DNA of 64,000 nt from Agrobacterium pusense. GTDB taxonomy: Bacteria; Pseudomonadota; Alphaproteobacteria; Rhizobiales; Rhizobiaceae. The translations under genes and the position numbers were made by a program. This document shows, piece after piece, positions 15,536 through 24,361 of the stretch (position 1 is the stretch's first letter; every line of letters begins with the position of its first letter). Location of the stretch: the NCBI RefSeq assembly GCF_900102105.1, contig NZ_FNBB01000003.1:496001-560000 (forward strand). Direction: 5' to 3'. The notes under the pieces were generated by a model. That model worked only from the letters and a program-made list of their open reading frames with translations, had not been told where the DNA came from and searched no databases.

Positions 15536-18522
15536 ACTCCTATCGCGTTTCCGGCCGGGGCCGGGTGGATGCTTCCCGTTCGGTCAGCTTCACCTTCGAC
15601 GGCAAGACCTATCGCGGCGTCAAGGGCGATACCGTCGCCTCCGCGCTTCTCGCCAATGGCGTGCATCTCATGGGCCGCTCGTTCAAATACCACCGCCCGC
15701 GCGGCCCGGTGGCGGCGGGTTCCGAGGAGCCGAATGCGCTGATCGGCACCCGCCGTAGCGCCGGCCGGTTCGAGCCGAATACCCGCGCCACGGTGCAGGA
15801 AATCTGGGACGGGCTGGAAACCACCTCGCAGAACAAATATCCGAGCCTGAAATTCGATATCGGCGCTGTCAACGACATGGCCTATATGCTGTTTTCGGCC
15901 GGTTTTTACTACAAGACCTTTATGTGGCCGAAGAGCTTCTGGAACAAGGTCTATGAGCCCTTCATCCGCGCGGCCGCGGGTCTCGGCGTTTCGCCGACGG
16001 AAGAAGATCCTGACACCTATGCCTCGCGCAACCTGCATTGCGATGTGCTGATTGTCGGTGCCGGTCCCGCCGGTCTCGCAGCCGCGCGCGCGGCGGCGGT
16101 CGAGGGTCTCAAGGTCGTGCTGGTCGATGAAAATGCCGAAGCCGGCGGCACGCTGCTCTCGGAACCGCAGGCGAAGATTGATGGCAAGCCCGCTTGGGTC
16201 TGGCTTGCTGACGAAGTGGAGGCGCTGAAGGATCGGGGCGTCAAGGTGATGACGCGTACCACGGCGATTGCCTATTACCACCAGAACATGATCGGCCTTT
16301 GCGAAAAGCTGACCGACCATCTCGAAACCGTACCGAAGGATGTGCCGCGCGAACGCCTCTGGCGGGTAAGAGCCCGGCAGGTGGTGCTGGCGCAGGGCGC
16401 ACTGGAAAAGCCGCTGGTTTTCCACGGCAATGACCGGCCGGGCGTGATGCTCGCAGGTTCCGCCCAGACCTATCTCAACCGCTATGGCGTCAAGGTCGGT
16501 AACCGGCCAGTGGTGGTGACGAGCCATGACAGCGCCTGGTATGCCGCTTTCGATCTTCACGGTGCTGGCGCACCTGTTCAGGCCATCGTCGATACCCGCG
16601 CCAAGGTGCGCGAGGAGCTGGTAAACGAGGCGCGTGCGCTCGGCATTCCGGTCAAGCTCTCACATACGGTCACGGCGACGTCGGGGCGGTTGCGCGTCAA
16701 ATCGGTTCACGTCAATCCGGTGAATGGTTCCACGGTCGGCGCAGGTCAGGACATTGCCTGCGATGCCGTGCTGATGTCGGGCGGCTGGACGCCGTCGCTG
16801 CATCTCTTCTCCCACACACAGGGTAAGATCGCCTGGGATGACGAGCGGACGACCTTCCTGCCAGCGCTCACCAATGAGGATTGTGTGATTGCAGGCGCCG
16901 GTCGCGGGCTCTGGGGCATCGAGGCCGCACTGAAGGACGGTGCGGAACGGGGGCGTGAAGTCGTTGCAGCCCTTGGCAAGACCGCCAATGTTTCCAGTCA
17001 TGCCGTCGATCATGACCGCATTGGCAGCGGTGTATCCCACACGGAACTGCCGAGCGACCGCGATGCCGGCAAGGCAAAGGCTTTCGTCGATTACCAGAAT
17101 GATGTGACCGCCAAGGATCTGCGGCTTGCCGTGCGCGAGGGCATGCGCTCCATCGAGCATGTCAAACGCTACACCACCAATGGCATGGCCACCGATCAAG
17201 GCAAGATGTCCAACATCAACGGCCTCAACATCGCTGCGGAAGCTCTGGGCAAACGCCAGCCGGAAGTGGGGCTCACCACCTTCCGTCCGCCCTATACGCC
17301 GACAACCTTTGGGGCCTTCGCCGGTTATCACCGCGGCGCGCATTTCGAAGTGACGCGCAAGACGCAGATCGACAGCTGGTCCGAGGCCCATGGCGCGGTC
17401 TACGAGCCGGTCGGGCAATGGCGTCGCGCCTGGTATTTTCCAAAGTCGGGCGAGGACATGGATGCCGCCGTTCGCCGCGAATGCCGGGCGGTGCGCCAGA
17501 GTGTGGGTATTTTTGATGCCTCGACGCTCGGCAAGATCGAGGTTGTCGGTCCCGATGCGGTCGAGTTCATGAACCGCATGTATACCAATCCCTGGACAAA
17601 GCTGGCTGCCGGTCGCTGCCGTTATGGCCTGCTGCTCGGCGATGACGGTTTCATCCGCGACGATGGCGTTATCGGCCGCATGACCGACGACCGTTTCCAC
17701 GTCACCACCACGACTGGCGGTGCCGCCCGGGTGCTGAACATGATGGAGGATTACCTCCAGACGGAATGGCCCGATCTCAATGTCTGGCTGACCTCGACCA
17801 CGGAGCAATGGTCGACCATTGCGCTGAACGGGCCAAATGCGGCGAAGCTGCTCGCGCCGCTGGTGGAAGGTGTGGAGCTCACGGAAGAGGCCTTCCCGCA
17901 TATGTCCTGCGCGGAATGCACCGTGGCCGGCATGCCGGCGCGGCTGTTCCGGGTCAGCTTCACCGGCGAGATCGGCTTCGAGGTCAATGTGCCTGCACCG
18001 CTCGGTCGCAAGCTCTGGGAAATCCTGTGGGAATCCGGTCAGCAATATGGCATCACGCCTTACGGCACCGAGACGATGCATGTGCTGCGTGCGGAAAAGG
18101 GCTACATCATCGTCGGTCAGGACACCGATGGCACCGTCACGCCCTATGACGCGGCAATGGGCTGGGCCGTGGGCAAGAACAAGCCCGATTTCGTCGGCAA
18201 GCGGGGTCTTGCGCGACCCGATCTCGTCGCCAAGGGCCGCCGCCATCTCGTCGGCCTTCTGACGGAAGACCGCTCGAAGCTGGAAGAGGGCGCACAGATC
18301 GTCTTCGACCCGAAACAGCCTATCCCGATGAAAATGGTCGGCCACGTTACATCATCCTACCATTCGGATGCCGTTGGCCAGCCGATCGCGCTGGCGCTGG
18401 TGGAGGGCGGTCATGAGCGGATGGGCGAGACCGTCTACATCCCGATGCTGGACCGTACCATCGCCGCGAAAATCACCGGGATGGTCTTTGTCGATCCCGA
18501 AAACACCCGCCTTAAAATCTGA
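15532..18522 (+). CDS. soxA: Sarcosine oxidase alpha subunit
   Basis: 996 residues with the full alpha layout. A ferredoxin-like N-terminal domain (~15-100) has no cysteines and so holds no cluster. The NAD/FAD domain has VLIVGAGPAGLAAARAAAVE at ~173. A central SoxA-A3 segment lies near 500-600. A GcvT-like folate-binding half spans ~620-990, with VSFTGEIGFEVNVP and YGTETMHVLRAEKGYIIVGQ. Alpha receives the one-carbon unit from beta and makes 5,10-methylene-tetrahydrofolate. It is coupled to soxD by overlapping stop and start. Confidence 0.96.
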   Translation: MNSYRVSGRGRVDASRSVSFTFDGKTYRGVKGDTVASALLANGVHLMGRSFKYHRPRGPVAAGSEEPNALIGTRRSAGRFEPNTRATVQEIWDGLETTSQNKYPSLKFDIGAVNDMAYMLFSAGFYYKTFMWPKSFWNKVYEPFIRAAAGLGVSPTEEDPDTYASRNLHCDVLIVGAGPAGLAAARAAAVEGLKVVLVDENAEAGGTLLSEPQAKIDGKPAWVWLADEVEALKDRGVKVMTRTTAIAYYHQNMIGLCEKLTDHLETVPKDVPRERLWRVRARQVVLAQGALEKPLVFHGNDRPGVMLAGSAQTYLNRYGVKVGNRPVVVTSHDSAWYAAFDLHGAGAPVQAIVDTRAKVREELVNEARALGIPVKLSHTVTATSGRLRVKSVHVNPVNGSTVGAGQDIACDAVLMSGGWTPSLHLFSHTQGKIAWDDERTTFLPALTNEDCVIAGAGRGLWGIEAALKDGAERGREVVAALGKTANVSSHAVDHDRIGSGVSHTELPSDRDAGKAKAFVDYQNDVTAKDLRLAVREGMRSIEHVKRYTTNGMATDQGKMSNINGLNIAAEALGKRQPEVGLTTFRPPYTPTTFGAFAGYHRGAHFEVTRKTQIDSWSEAHGAVYEPVGQWRRAWYFPKSGEDMDAAVRRECRAVRQSVGIFDASTLGKIEVVGPDAVEFMNRMYTNPWTKLAAGRCRYGLLLGDDGFIRDDGVIGRMTDDRFHVTTTTGGAARVLNMMEDYLQTEWPDLNVWLTSTTEQWSTIALNGPNAAKLLAPLVEGVELTEEAFPHMSCAECTVAGMPARLFRVSFTGEIGFEVNVPAPLGRKLWEILWESGQQYGITPYGTETMHVLRAEKGYIIVGQDTDGTVTPYDAAMGWAVGKNKPDFVGKRGLARPDLVAKGRRHLVGLLTEDRSKLEEGAQIVFDPKQPIPMKMVGHVTSSYHSDAVGQPIALALVEGGHERMGETVYIPMLDRTIAAKITGMVFVDPENTRLKI

Positions 18523-18535
18523 CCCGGAGCCGACA

Positions 18536-19090
18536 ATGAACATGCGCGTTTCCTCCTCCGTTTCCGGCGTGCTTGCCGAAAGCAAAGCGGCACGGGTCAG
18601 CATCTCGGCCGCACAAGCCCGGTTTTCGCTGCGCGCGCGCGGCGATCTGGCGCCGCTCAATGCCGCCCTCGGCCTGAGCCTGCCTGAGCGGATCGGCGCC
18701 CGTGCCGCTTCCGGTCACGTTGAAGCTCTACGCCTCGGTCCCGACGAGTGGACCATCGTGGCGCCGATGGACGAAATCGATCGGCCGATTGCCGCATGTG
18801 CGGGCGTTTATGCTGGCCATCCCCATAGCCTTGTCGACATTTCTGGCCGTGAAGTGACGATGTTGATCGAAGGTCCGCAAGCCGCCGAACTGCTGACGCT
18901 GGGCTGCGCCCGGGACATTGACACCATTGCCGTTGGCGAGGGACGCCGGACGATTTTCGACGGCGTGACCGTGGTGCTTTGGCGAGATGCTGAACACCGG
19001 TTCCGCATGGATGTCTGGAACAGTTTCGCGTCGCATCTCGGCCATCTGCTTGAAACCGGCTGCAGGGAGCTCGCCGCCGAAACCGCCTGA
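18536..19090 (+). CDS. soxG: Sarcosine oxidase gamma subunit
   Basis: 184 residues from the ATG at 18536, 14 bases after the soxA stop with CCGGAG upstream; a longer frame from 18368 overlaps soxA and is rejected. The product resembles a reduced GcvT-like domain (LRARGDLAPLNAALGL, LGPDEWTIVAP, SLVDISGREV, RMDVWNSFASHLGHLL), as in known gamma subunits that contact the folate domain of alpha. It completes the soxBDAG set. Confidence 0.92.
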   Translation: MNMRVSSSVSGVLAESKAARVSISAAQARFSLRARGDLAPLNAALGLSLPERIGARAASGHVEALRLGPDEWTIVAPMDEIDRPIAACAGVYAGHPHSLVDISGREVTMLIEGPQAAELLTLGCARDIDTIAVGEGRRTIFDGVTVVLWRDAEHRFRMDVWNSFASHLGHLLETGCRELAAETA

Positions 19091-19144
19091 ACGCGTTGCA
19101 GTTTCACAACCGTCCAGGAGCTGATCCACCAAGGGGAGCAGGAT

Positions 19145-20029
19145 TTGACCACCTATGTCATGAAAGTCTCGTGCCCGGCGCGCAGCGGCATCGTTGCGGC
19201 CGTATCCGGATATCTCGCGCTGTCCGGCTGCAATATCAATGACAGCTCGCAATTCACCGATCAGGAAACCGGCCGTTTTTTCATGCGGTTGAGCTTCGTT
19301 TCGGAGCAGGGGCTGGAGCGGGACGCTCTCGCCGAGGGTTTTGGTCCGGTCGCCGTCGACTTCGACATGCAATACGACATCCACGACCTTTCCCGCAAAA
19401 CCAGAGTGGTGATCATGGTGTCGCGCTTCGGTCATTGCCTCAACGATCTGCTTTATCGCTCCCGCATCGGCGCATTGCCGGTGAAGATCGTCGCGGTGAT
19501 ATCCAATCATCTCGATTATCAGAAGCAGGTCGTGAACGACGACATTCCGTTTCATCATATCCGCGTCACGCCTGAGACAAAACCGGAAGCCGAAGCGGAA
19601 ATCCTGCAGGTGGTGCAGGATACTGGCGCGGAACTCGTCGTTCTCGCCCGTTACATGCAGGTTCTGTCGGACCGGCTGTGCCAGGAAATGTCGGGCCGCA
19701 TCATCAACATCCACCATTCCTTCCTGCCATCATTCAAGGGCGCAAATCCCTACAAGCAGGCCTATGAGCGCGGGGTACGGCTGATTGGAGCAACCGCCCA
19801 CTACGTCACCGCCGATCTCGATGAAGGGCCGATCATCGAGCAGGACACGATCCGGGTAACCCATGCACAGAGCGCGATGGATTATGTGTCACTCGGCCGC
19901 GACGTGGAGAGCCAGGTGTTGGCGCGCGCGATACATGCCCATATCCACCACCGGGTTTTCCTGAATGGCAACAGGACCGTGGTTTTCCCCGCCTCGCCGG
20001 GAGAATATGTCTCGGAGCGGATGGGCTGA
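19145..20029 (+). CDS. purU: Formyltetrahydrofolate deformylase
   Basis: 294 residues from a TTG start preceded by AAGGGGAG; the next in-frame ATG (19160) would trim the first beta strand of the ACT domain. ACT regulatory domain at ~5-85 (MKVSCPARSGIVAAVSGYLA), then the formyl-transferase hydrolase domain, with VAVISNH-like VVAVISNH at ~117, HHSFLPSFKGANPYKQAYER at ~195 and AHYVTADLDEGPIIEQD. PurU releases formate from 10-formyl-THF and so recycles folate loaded by sarcosine oxidation. Its place right after soxG is standard in rhizobia and pseudomonads. Confidence 0.95.
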   Translation: MTTYVMKVSCPARSGIVAAVSGYLALSGCNINDSSQFTDQETGRFFMRLSFVSEQGLERDALAEGFGPVAVDFDMQYDIHDLSRKTRVVIMVSRFGHCLNDLLYRSRIGALPVKIVAVISNHLDYQKQVVNDDIPFHHIRVTPETKPEAEAEILQVVQDTGAELVVLARYMQVLSDRLCQEMSGRIINIHHSFLPSFKGANPYKQAYERGVRLIGATAHYVTADLDEGPIIEQDTIRVTHAQSAMDYVSLGRDVESQVLARAIHAHIHHRVFLNGNRTVVFPASPGEYVSERMG

Positions 20030-20115
20030 GCGCGGCGCTGCCGTAGCCCCGGCTCCGCCATCCCCTTGAACAGGCGCGGGCTGCTGAACGGCAGCCGCCC
20101 TCGTCCGGTGCCGGG

Positions 20116-20511
20116 TCAACCGTCATACTCATCGTCGGTGACCTGTTCCAGCCAGTCCACCACCTTGCCGTCCTTGACCTCCTGAAGCGCGATATGGGTC
20201 ATGGCCACATCAGGTGCGGCCCCGTGCCAGTGCCTCTCGCCCGGTGCGAACCAGACGATATCACCGGAGCGGATTTCCTCCACCGGGCCACCGTCACGCT
20301 GCGCCCGGCCGAGACCGGAAACCACGATCAGCGTCTGACCGAGGGGATGGGTGTGCCATGCCGTTCGCGCCCCGGGTTCAAATGTAACCTGAGCGCCCTG
20401 CACCCGCTCTGCATCGAAGGGGTTGAAGAGCGGATCGATGCGGACCGTGCCCGTGAACCAGGCCGCGGGGCCTTTTGCCGATGCCCGTGTTCCTGCGCGC
20501 AATATTTCCAT
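20116..20511 (-). CDS. Cupin protein of the manganese hydroxynitrile-lyase type
   Basis: 131 residues from the ATG at 20511 (AGGAG seven bases upstream; a second ATG at 20517 is almost on top of that site). The single cupin barrel begins [20 protein letters not shown] and contains [13 protein letters not shown]. The metal ligands fall at His53, His55, Gln59 and His94, the same numbering as the (R)-selective cupin hydroxynitrile lyases of Granulicella/Acidobacterium, which I recall as beginning MEIKRVGSQASGKGPADWFT. Annotation pipelines may call it a generic cupin or carboxymuconolactone decarboxylase. It is convergent with purU and divergent from the sugar ABC operon. The physiological substrate is unknown; cyanohydrin cleavage may be a side activity. 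Confidence 0.85.
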   Translation of the reverse strand: MEILRAGTRASAKGPAAWFTGTVRIDPLFNPFDAERVQGAQVTFEPGARTAWHTHPLGQTLIVVSGLGRAQRDGGPVEEIRSGDIVWFAPGERHWHGAAPDVAMTHIALQEVKDGKVVDWLEQVTDDEYDG

Positions 20512-20717
20512 GGTCATTCTCCTGACTGATGTTCCAGGCCGGCGTGAAGCGCGTGGCCTGCCGTCGCCCACAGGGCGGGGCGGGGTCATCGCTTTCCGCA
20601 TTCTGTGAAGCCCTGCCGCCGGTCTCCGCCACGCGCTTCATTCTCGCGTGTTTCCGAGAGTTGAGCCGGCCGCTTCCGGGACCTTTTCAGACCGCTCGAC
20701 AAAAATCAATCTCGGGA

Positions 20718-20745
20718 TTGACTCACTTATGAAAACGGTTACATT
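20718..20745 (+). promoter_or_regulatory. Sigma-70-type promoter of the sugar import operon
   Basis: TTGACT at 20718-20723 and TACATT at 20740-20745, 16 bases apart, lie 55 bases before the binding-protein ATG. The -10 box lies inside the first LacI-type operator, so repressor binding would block polymerase directly. Confidence 0.6.
20730..20743. promoter_or_regulatory. LacI-family operator 1
   Basis: TGAAAACGGTTACA is an imperfect 14-bp palindrome with a central CG, the hallmark of LacI-family sites. It overlaps the -10 region of the sugar operon and is presumably bound by the LacI-type protein encoded at 25334. Confidence 0.65.
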
Positions 20746-20751
20746 CGCTGA

Positions 20752-20765
20752 TGTAAACGGTTTCA
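20752..20765. promoter_or_regulatory. LacI-family operator 2
   Basis: TGTAAACGGTTTCA, another central-CG palindrome, is centred 22 bp (about two helical turns) from operator 1. The two sites share AAACGGTT. The spacing would place two repressor dimers on one face of the DNA. Confidence 0.65.
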
Positions 20766-20800
20766 TAGTCGATATCCGTTGCTTGGAGGAGCAAGTTTTC

Positions 20801-21823
20801 ATGTTTAGACATTTGTTGGCTGCTGCCGCGATGGTGCTGGCGGCGGGCACGTCCGTGCACGCGCAGGAACAGAGTTTCAAGATCGGTCTTTCCAATTCTT
20901 TCGTCGGCAGCGAATGGCGCACGCAGATGATCGAGGAAGCTCAGGCTGCCGCGAAGGCGTGGGGCGAAAAGGGCGTCAAGGTCGAGGTTGTCGTCCAGAG
21001 CGGCAATGTCGACGTGCAGGGGCAGATCGGTCATATCCGCAATTTCATGAACCAGGGCGTTGATGCGATCCTCATCAATCCCGGCAGCCCGACCGCCTTC
21101 GATCCAATCTTCGCGCAGGCCAAGGCGCGCAACATCCTCGTTATCGCAACCGACGCCGAAGTGTCCTCCAAGGATGCGATTTATGTCGGCATCGACCAGA
21201 AGGCATGGGCCGCGCAATCGGCGCAATGGCTGGCGGATGCGCTGAAGGGCAAGGGAAGCGTCGTCGCCATCAACGGTATCGCGGGCAATCCGGCAAACGA
21301 AGCCCGCGTCGCCGGTTATCGCGAAGTGTTCAAGAAATATCCTGACATCAAGGTGCTGAACGAAGCCAATGCGAGCTGGGATCAGGCGCAGGGGCAGCAG
21401 GCCATGCAGAACCTGCTTGCCACTTATCCCGACATCAGCGGTGTCTGGGTGCAGGACGGCATGGCCGACGGCGCGTGGCGCGCCATCGAAGCCGCCGGCA
21501 AGACGAAGGACATTGCTGCGACCGGTGAAATCCGCAAGGACTTCATGACCCGCTGGGAAAAGGAAAGATTCAACTCCGGCGCCTCGGTCAATCCGCCCGG
21601 CGTGATGGCCAGTGCGCTCAATGTCGCTGTCCTGAAGCTTCAGGGCAAGGAATTCAAGGACGGTATCTTTGGCGGCACCTATGGCAACGCCATCTATATT
21701 CCGATCCCCTTCGTCAGCAACGAAAACCTTGCGGACAATATCAAGGCTGCAGAAGGCAAGCCCGGTTACTGGTCCGTCACGGCGACCGTGACGCCGGAAC
21801 AGGCCGGCGAGTTCTTTAAATAA
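20801..21823 (+). CDS. Sugar ABC transporter periplasmic binding protein (ribose/xylose type)
   Basis: 340 residues from the ATG at 20801 with GGAGG upstream. A Sec signal peptide (MFRHLLAAAAMVLAAGTSVHA) is followed by a type-I periplasmic-binding fold: KIGLSNSFVGSEWRTQMIEE at the N-lobe, GVDAILINPGSPTAFDPIF at ~86 and ATDAEVSSKDAIYVGIDQ further on. Relatives bind pyranoses, sugar alcohols or autoinducer-2. It sits under the tandem operators at 20730-20765 and is followed by a strong hairpin that may raise its level over the other subunits. Confidence 0.92.
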   Translation: MFRHLLAAAAMVLAAGTSVHAQEQSFKIGLSNSFVGSEWRTQMIEEAQAAAKAWGEKGVKVEVVVQSGNVDVQGQIGHIRNFMNQGVDAILINPGSPTAFDPIFAQAKARNILVIATDAEVSSKDAIYVGIDQKAWAAQSAQWLADALKGKGSVVAINGIAGNPANEARVAGYREVFKKYPDIKVLNEANASWDQAQGQQAMQNLLATYPDISGVWVQDGMADGAWRAIEAAGKTKDIAATGEIRKDFMTRWEKERFNSGASVNPPGVMASALNVAVLKLQGKEFKDGIFGGTYGNAIYIPIPFVSNENLADNIKAAEGKPGYWSVTATVTPEQAGEFFK

Positions 21824-21832
21824 GACCCGTCC

Positions 21833-21856
21833 CGGGCCGGCGGAAGCGCCGGCCCG
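21833..21856 (+). other. Perfect 10-bp hairpin between binding-protein and ATPase genes
   Basis: CGGGCCGGCG, loop GAAG, CGCCGGCCCG, ten bases after the binding-protein stop. No T tract follows, so read-through is expected. Such hairpins protect the upstream mRNA and explain excess binding protein in many ABC operons. Confidence 0.65.
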
Positions 21857-21925
21857 AACCGGAATTTCGAGTGCGGACCGCGCGTCGGCTGGCCGCCTGT
21901 GACAAGCATTATTCGGGGGCATGCG

Positions 21926-23419
21926 ATGGCGAACGCTTTGGAAGCGGCCGGCATAACGAAGAATTTTGGCGCCGTACGTGCGCTTTCCGACGGCAGGCTG
22001 ACTGTTGGTCGCGGTGAAATTCACGCGCTGCTGGGCGCCAATGGCTGCGGCAAGAGCACGCTCTGCAAAATCGTTGCTGGCGCGGTGGCGCCGACAAGCG
22101 GCACGATCAAATTCAAGGGCGAAGATGTGCGCTTCAAGAGCCCGCGTGACGCCGAAGACGCCGGTATTGCGCTGTTTTACCAGGAACTCAGCCTTGTTCC
22201 GCAGCTTTCGGTTGCCGATAACATCTTTCTCGGCCGGGAGCCGAAACGTGGCATTTTTGTTGACCGTAAGGTGCTGAAAGCCGAGACGGCAGGGCTGATC
22301 GCCCTGTTTGACGGCGTGGCCGGCGAAGGACTGGAGCCGGATGCGATCGTTGGCACTCTGCCGCCCGATCAGCGCCAGCTCGTCGAAATCCTCAAGGTCT
22401 TTGCCCAGAATGCCAGCCTCATGATTATGGATGAGGCTACGGCAGCGCTCGATGGTCGCCAGTCCCAGCGCTTTTTTGAGATACTCCGGGCTAAGAAGGC
22501 GGATGGTGTCTCGACCATCATGATTTCCCACCGTCTCGACGAGGTTTTTGCCGTCTGCGACCGCATTACCGTGATGCGAAACGGCGCAACGATTTCGGAG
22601 CTCGATACGGCGGCAACCACGCGTGAAGCTGTGGTGCACGATATGGTCGGCGATGTCCGCGCAGCACCTGCCCGCCAGCAGGGACGCGCTGCCGCAACTC
22701 CCAGCCTCAAGGTGACGGATGTTACAGGCGAAGGCGTGCGCGGTGTCAGTCTTGAAGCCTATCCGGGTGAAATCGTCGGTCTGGCCGGCCTGCAGGGGCA
22801 GGGACAGTCGGCGCTTTTGAAGGGGCTGTTCGGCGCGACGCCCTTTGCGACGGGCCAGACATGGTTCGATGGCCGTGAAATTACCATCGGCAAGCCATCG
22901 CACGCGGTTCACAGCGGTTTTGCCTATGTCTCTGGCGACCGCGGGCGTGACGCTTCCCTTCAGGGGCGCTCGATCTTCGAAAATCTCGTCGCGGCCCTGA
23001 TGGTGCGCGAAAAGATGCGGCTGGTCCGACCCGCCACGCTGAAGCCGCGGGTGCAAAAGGTCGCGGATGATATGAAGACGAAGTTTGCCGGCCTGGATAT
23101 GGCGATCGGCACGCTTTCCGGCGGCAATCAGCAGAAGATCTTCATTTCCCGCTGGCTCGCCACAGCGCCGAAACTGCTTCTGCTGGATGATCCGACCAAG
23201 GGTATCGATCTCGGCGCCAAGGCCGATCTTTTTGCGCTGATGCGTCAGCAGGCCGATGCCGGCGCGACCATCCTTCTTTATTCCTCGGAAGATGCGGAAA
23301 TCCTCGAATATGCCGACCGCATTCTTGTGTTCAACGGCGGACGCATCTCTGCGGAACTGACCGGAGCCGACATGACATCCGTCAACATGACCCGCGCCGC
23401 CTATGGAGACGCCGCATGA
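21926..23419 (+). CDS. Sugar ABC transporter ATP-binding protein, two-domain (RbsA-like)
   Basis: 497 residues from the ATG at 21926 (GGGGG seven bases upstream); a GTG at 21899 would add nine residues. The first ATPase domain has Walker A GANGCGKSTLCK and an atypical signature region (TLPPDQRQLVEILKV), then LMIMDEATAALD. The second domain has degenerate Walker A GLQGQGQSALLKGLFG, signature LSGGNQQKIFISRWL and LLLLDDPTKGIDLGAK. This degenerate-plus-active pattern is normal for RbsA/MglA/XylG proteins. It drives the permeases at 23416 and 24362 and overlaps the first by ATGA. Confidence 0.93.
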   Translation: MANALEAAGITKNFGAVRALSDGRLTVGRGEIHALLGANGCGKSTLCKIVAGAVAPTSGTIKFKGEDVRFKSPRDAEDAGIALFYQELSLVPQLSVADNIFLGREPKRGIFVDRKVLKAETAGLIALFDGVAGEGLEPDAIVGTLPPDQRQLVEILKVFAQNASLMIMDEATAALDGRQSQRFFEILRAKKADGVSTIMISHRLDEVFAVCDRITVMRNGATISELDTAATTREAVVHDMVGDVRAAPARQQGRAAATPSLKVTDVTGEGVRGVSLEAYPGEIVGLAGLQGQGQSALLKGLFGATPFATGQTWFDGREITIGKPSHAVHSGFAYVSGDRGRDASLQGRSIFENLVAALMVREKMRLVRPATLKPRVQKVADDMKTKFAGLDMAIGTLSGGNQQKIFISRWLATAPKLLLLDDPTKGIDLGAKADLFALMRQQADAGATILLYSSEDAEILEYADRILVFNGGRISAELTGADMTSVNMTRAAYGDAA

Positions 23420-24360
23420 ATTCCCAAGGCGTTCTGCGCAGGCAACCCTGGATCATCACCCTCGTCGTTCTGGCCGTTCTCGTTGCCGTGAACACGTTTT
23501 TGCAGCCATCCTTCGTTCAGCCCTCCGTGCTGCAATCGAACCTGACGACGTTTTTGCCGCTGATCCTGGTCGCCATCGGCCAGACCTATGTCATTCTGGC
23601 GGGCGATATAGATTTGTCGGTTGGCAGCATCGTGGCGCTCGCCAATGTCGTCACCGTCAGCGTCATTGCTGCTCTTGGCGGCACGACTGGCGCTGTCTTC
23701 GCCGGCATGGCAGCGGGTGTAACCGTTGGGCTACTCTGCGGCCTGGTCAACGGCCTCTTCATTTCGGGCCTGCGTTTCCAGCCGATCGTGACCACCTTCG
23801 CGACAGGTATCATCTTTGCCGGGATGGCGATCTGGGTTCTGCCGCAGGCGGGCCTGCCGGTGCCGGAGGCCTATTGGCAGACCTATTCCGGCAGCTTCGT
23901 CGGCCTGCCCTTCGTGCTTTGGGTGCTGATTGCCGGCATCGCCTTCACGCTTATCGTGTCGCGTATTCCTTTTCACACGCATCTGCTTGCGGTGGGTGGC
24001 AATCGCACCGGCGCCTTCCAGACGGGGCTACGCCTCTCCGGCATCCGTATCGGCGCTTACATGATCTCTGGTCTTTTCTCCGCGCTGGCGGCGCTCTGCC
24101 TGACGGGTGAGACGGCCTCGGGCGATCCGCTTCTCGGCGCAAGTCTGGCGCTATCTTCCATCTCTGCGGTGGTCTTGGGCGGTACGGCGCTTTCCGGCGG
24201 TTTCGGCAGTTCGACCGGGTCGATCGCGGGCGCGCTGGTGCTGGGCATGATCGGCAATGTGATCTTCTTTGCGGGCCTGCCCTTCGAGTACCAGACACTG
24301 GTGCAGGGTCTGATCGTGCTGACGGCTCTGGCCGGTGGCGTTCTGGTGACGAGGCGTTGA
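23416..24360 (+). CDS. Sugar ABC transporter permease (RbsC-like), first copy
   Basis: 314 residues, eight to ten hydrophobic segments, with the family motif GDIDLSVGSIVALANVV at ~65-81 and ISAVVLGGTALSGGFGSSTG near 250. The N-terminus MNSQGVLRRQPW is followed immediately by the first membrane helix. It is translationally coupled to the ATPase. A second, different permease follows two bases later, so the channel is probably a heterodimer. Confidence 0.92.
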   Translation: MNSQGVLRRQPWIITLVVLAVLVAVNTFLQPSFVQPSVLQSNLTTFLPLILVAIGQTYVILAGDIDLSVGSIVALANVVTVSVIAALGGTTGAVFAGMAAGVTVGLLCGLVNGLFISGLRFQPIVTTFATGIIFAGMAIWVLPQAGLPVPEAYWQTYSGSFVGLPFVLWVLIAGIAFTLIVSRIPFHTHLLAVGGNRTGAFQTGLRLSGIRIGAYMISGLFSALAALCLTGETASGDPLLGASLALSSISAVVLGGTALSGGFGSSTGSIAGALVLGMIGNVIFFAGLPFEYQTLVQGLIVLTALAGGVLVTRR

Positions 24361-24361
24361 T

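Noticed and set aside
20723-23056. 777-codon minus-strand open frame
   Set aside because: Shadow of the sugar binding-protein and ATPase genes; no recognisable family and no ribosome site.
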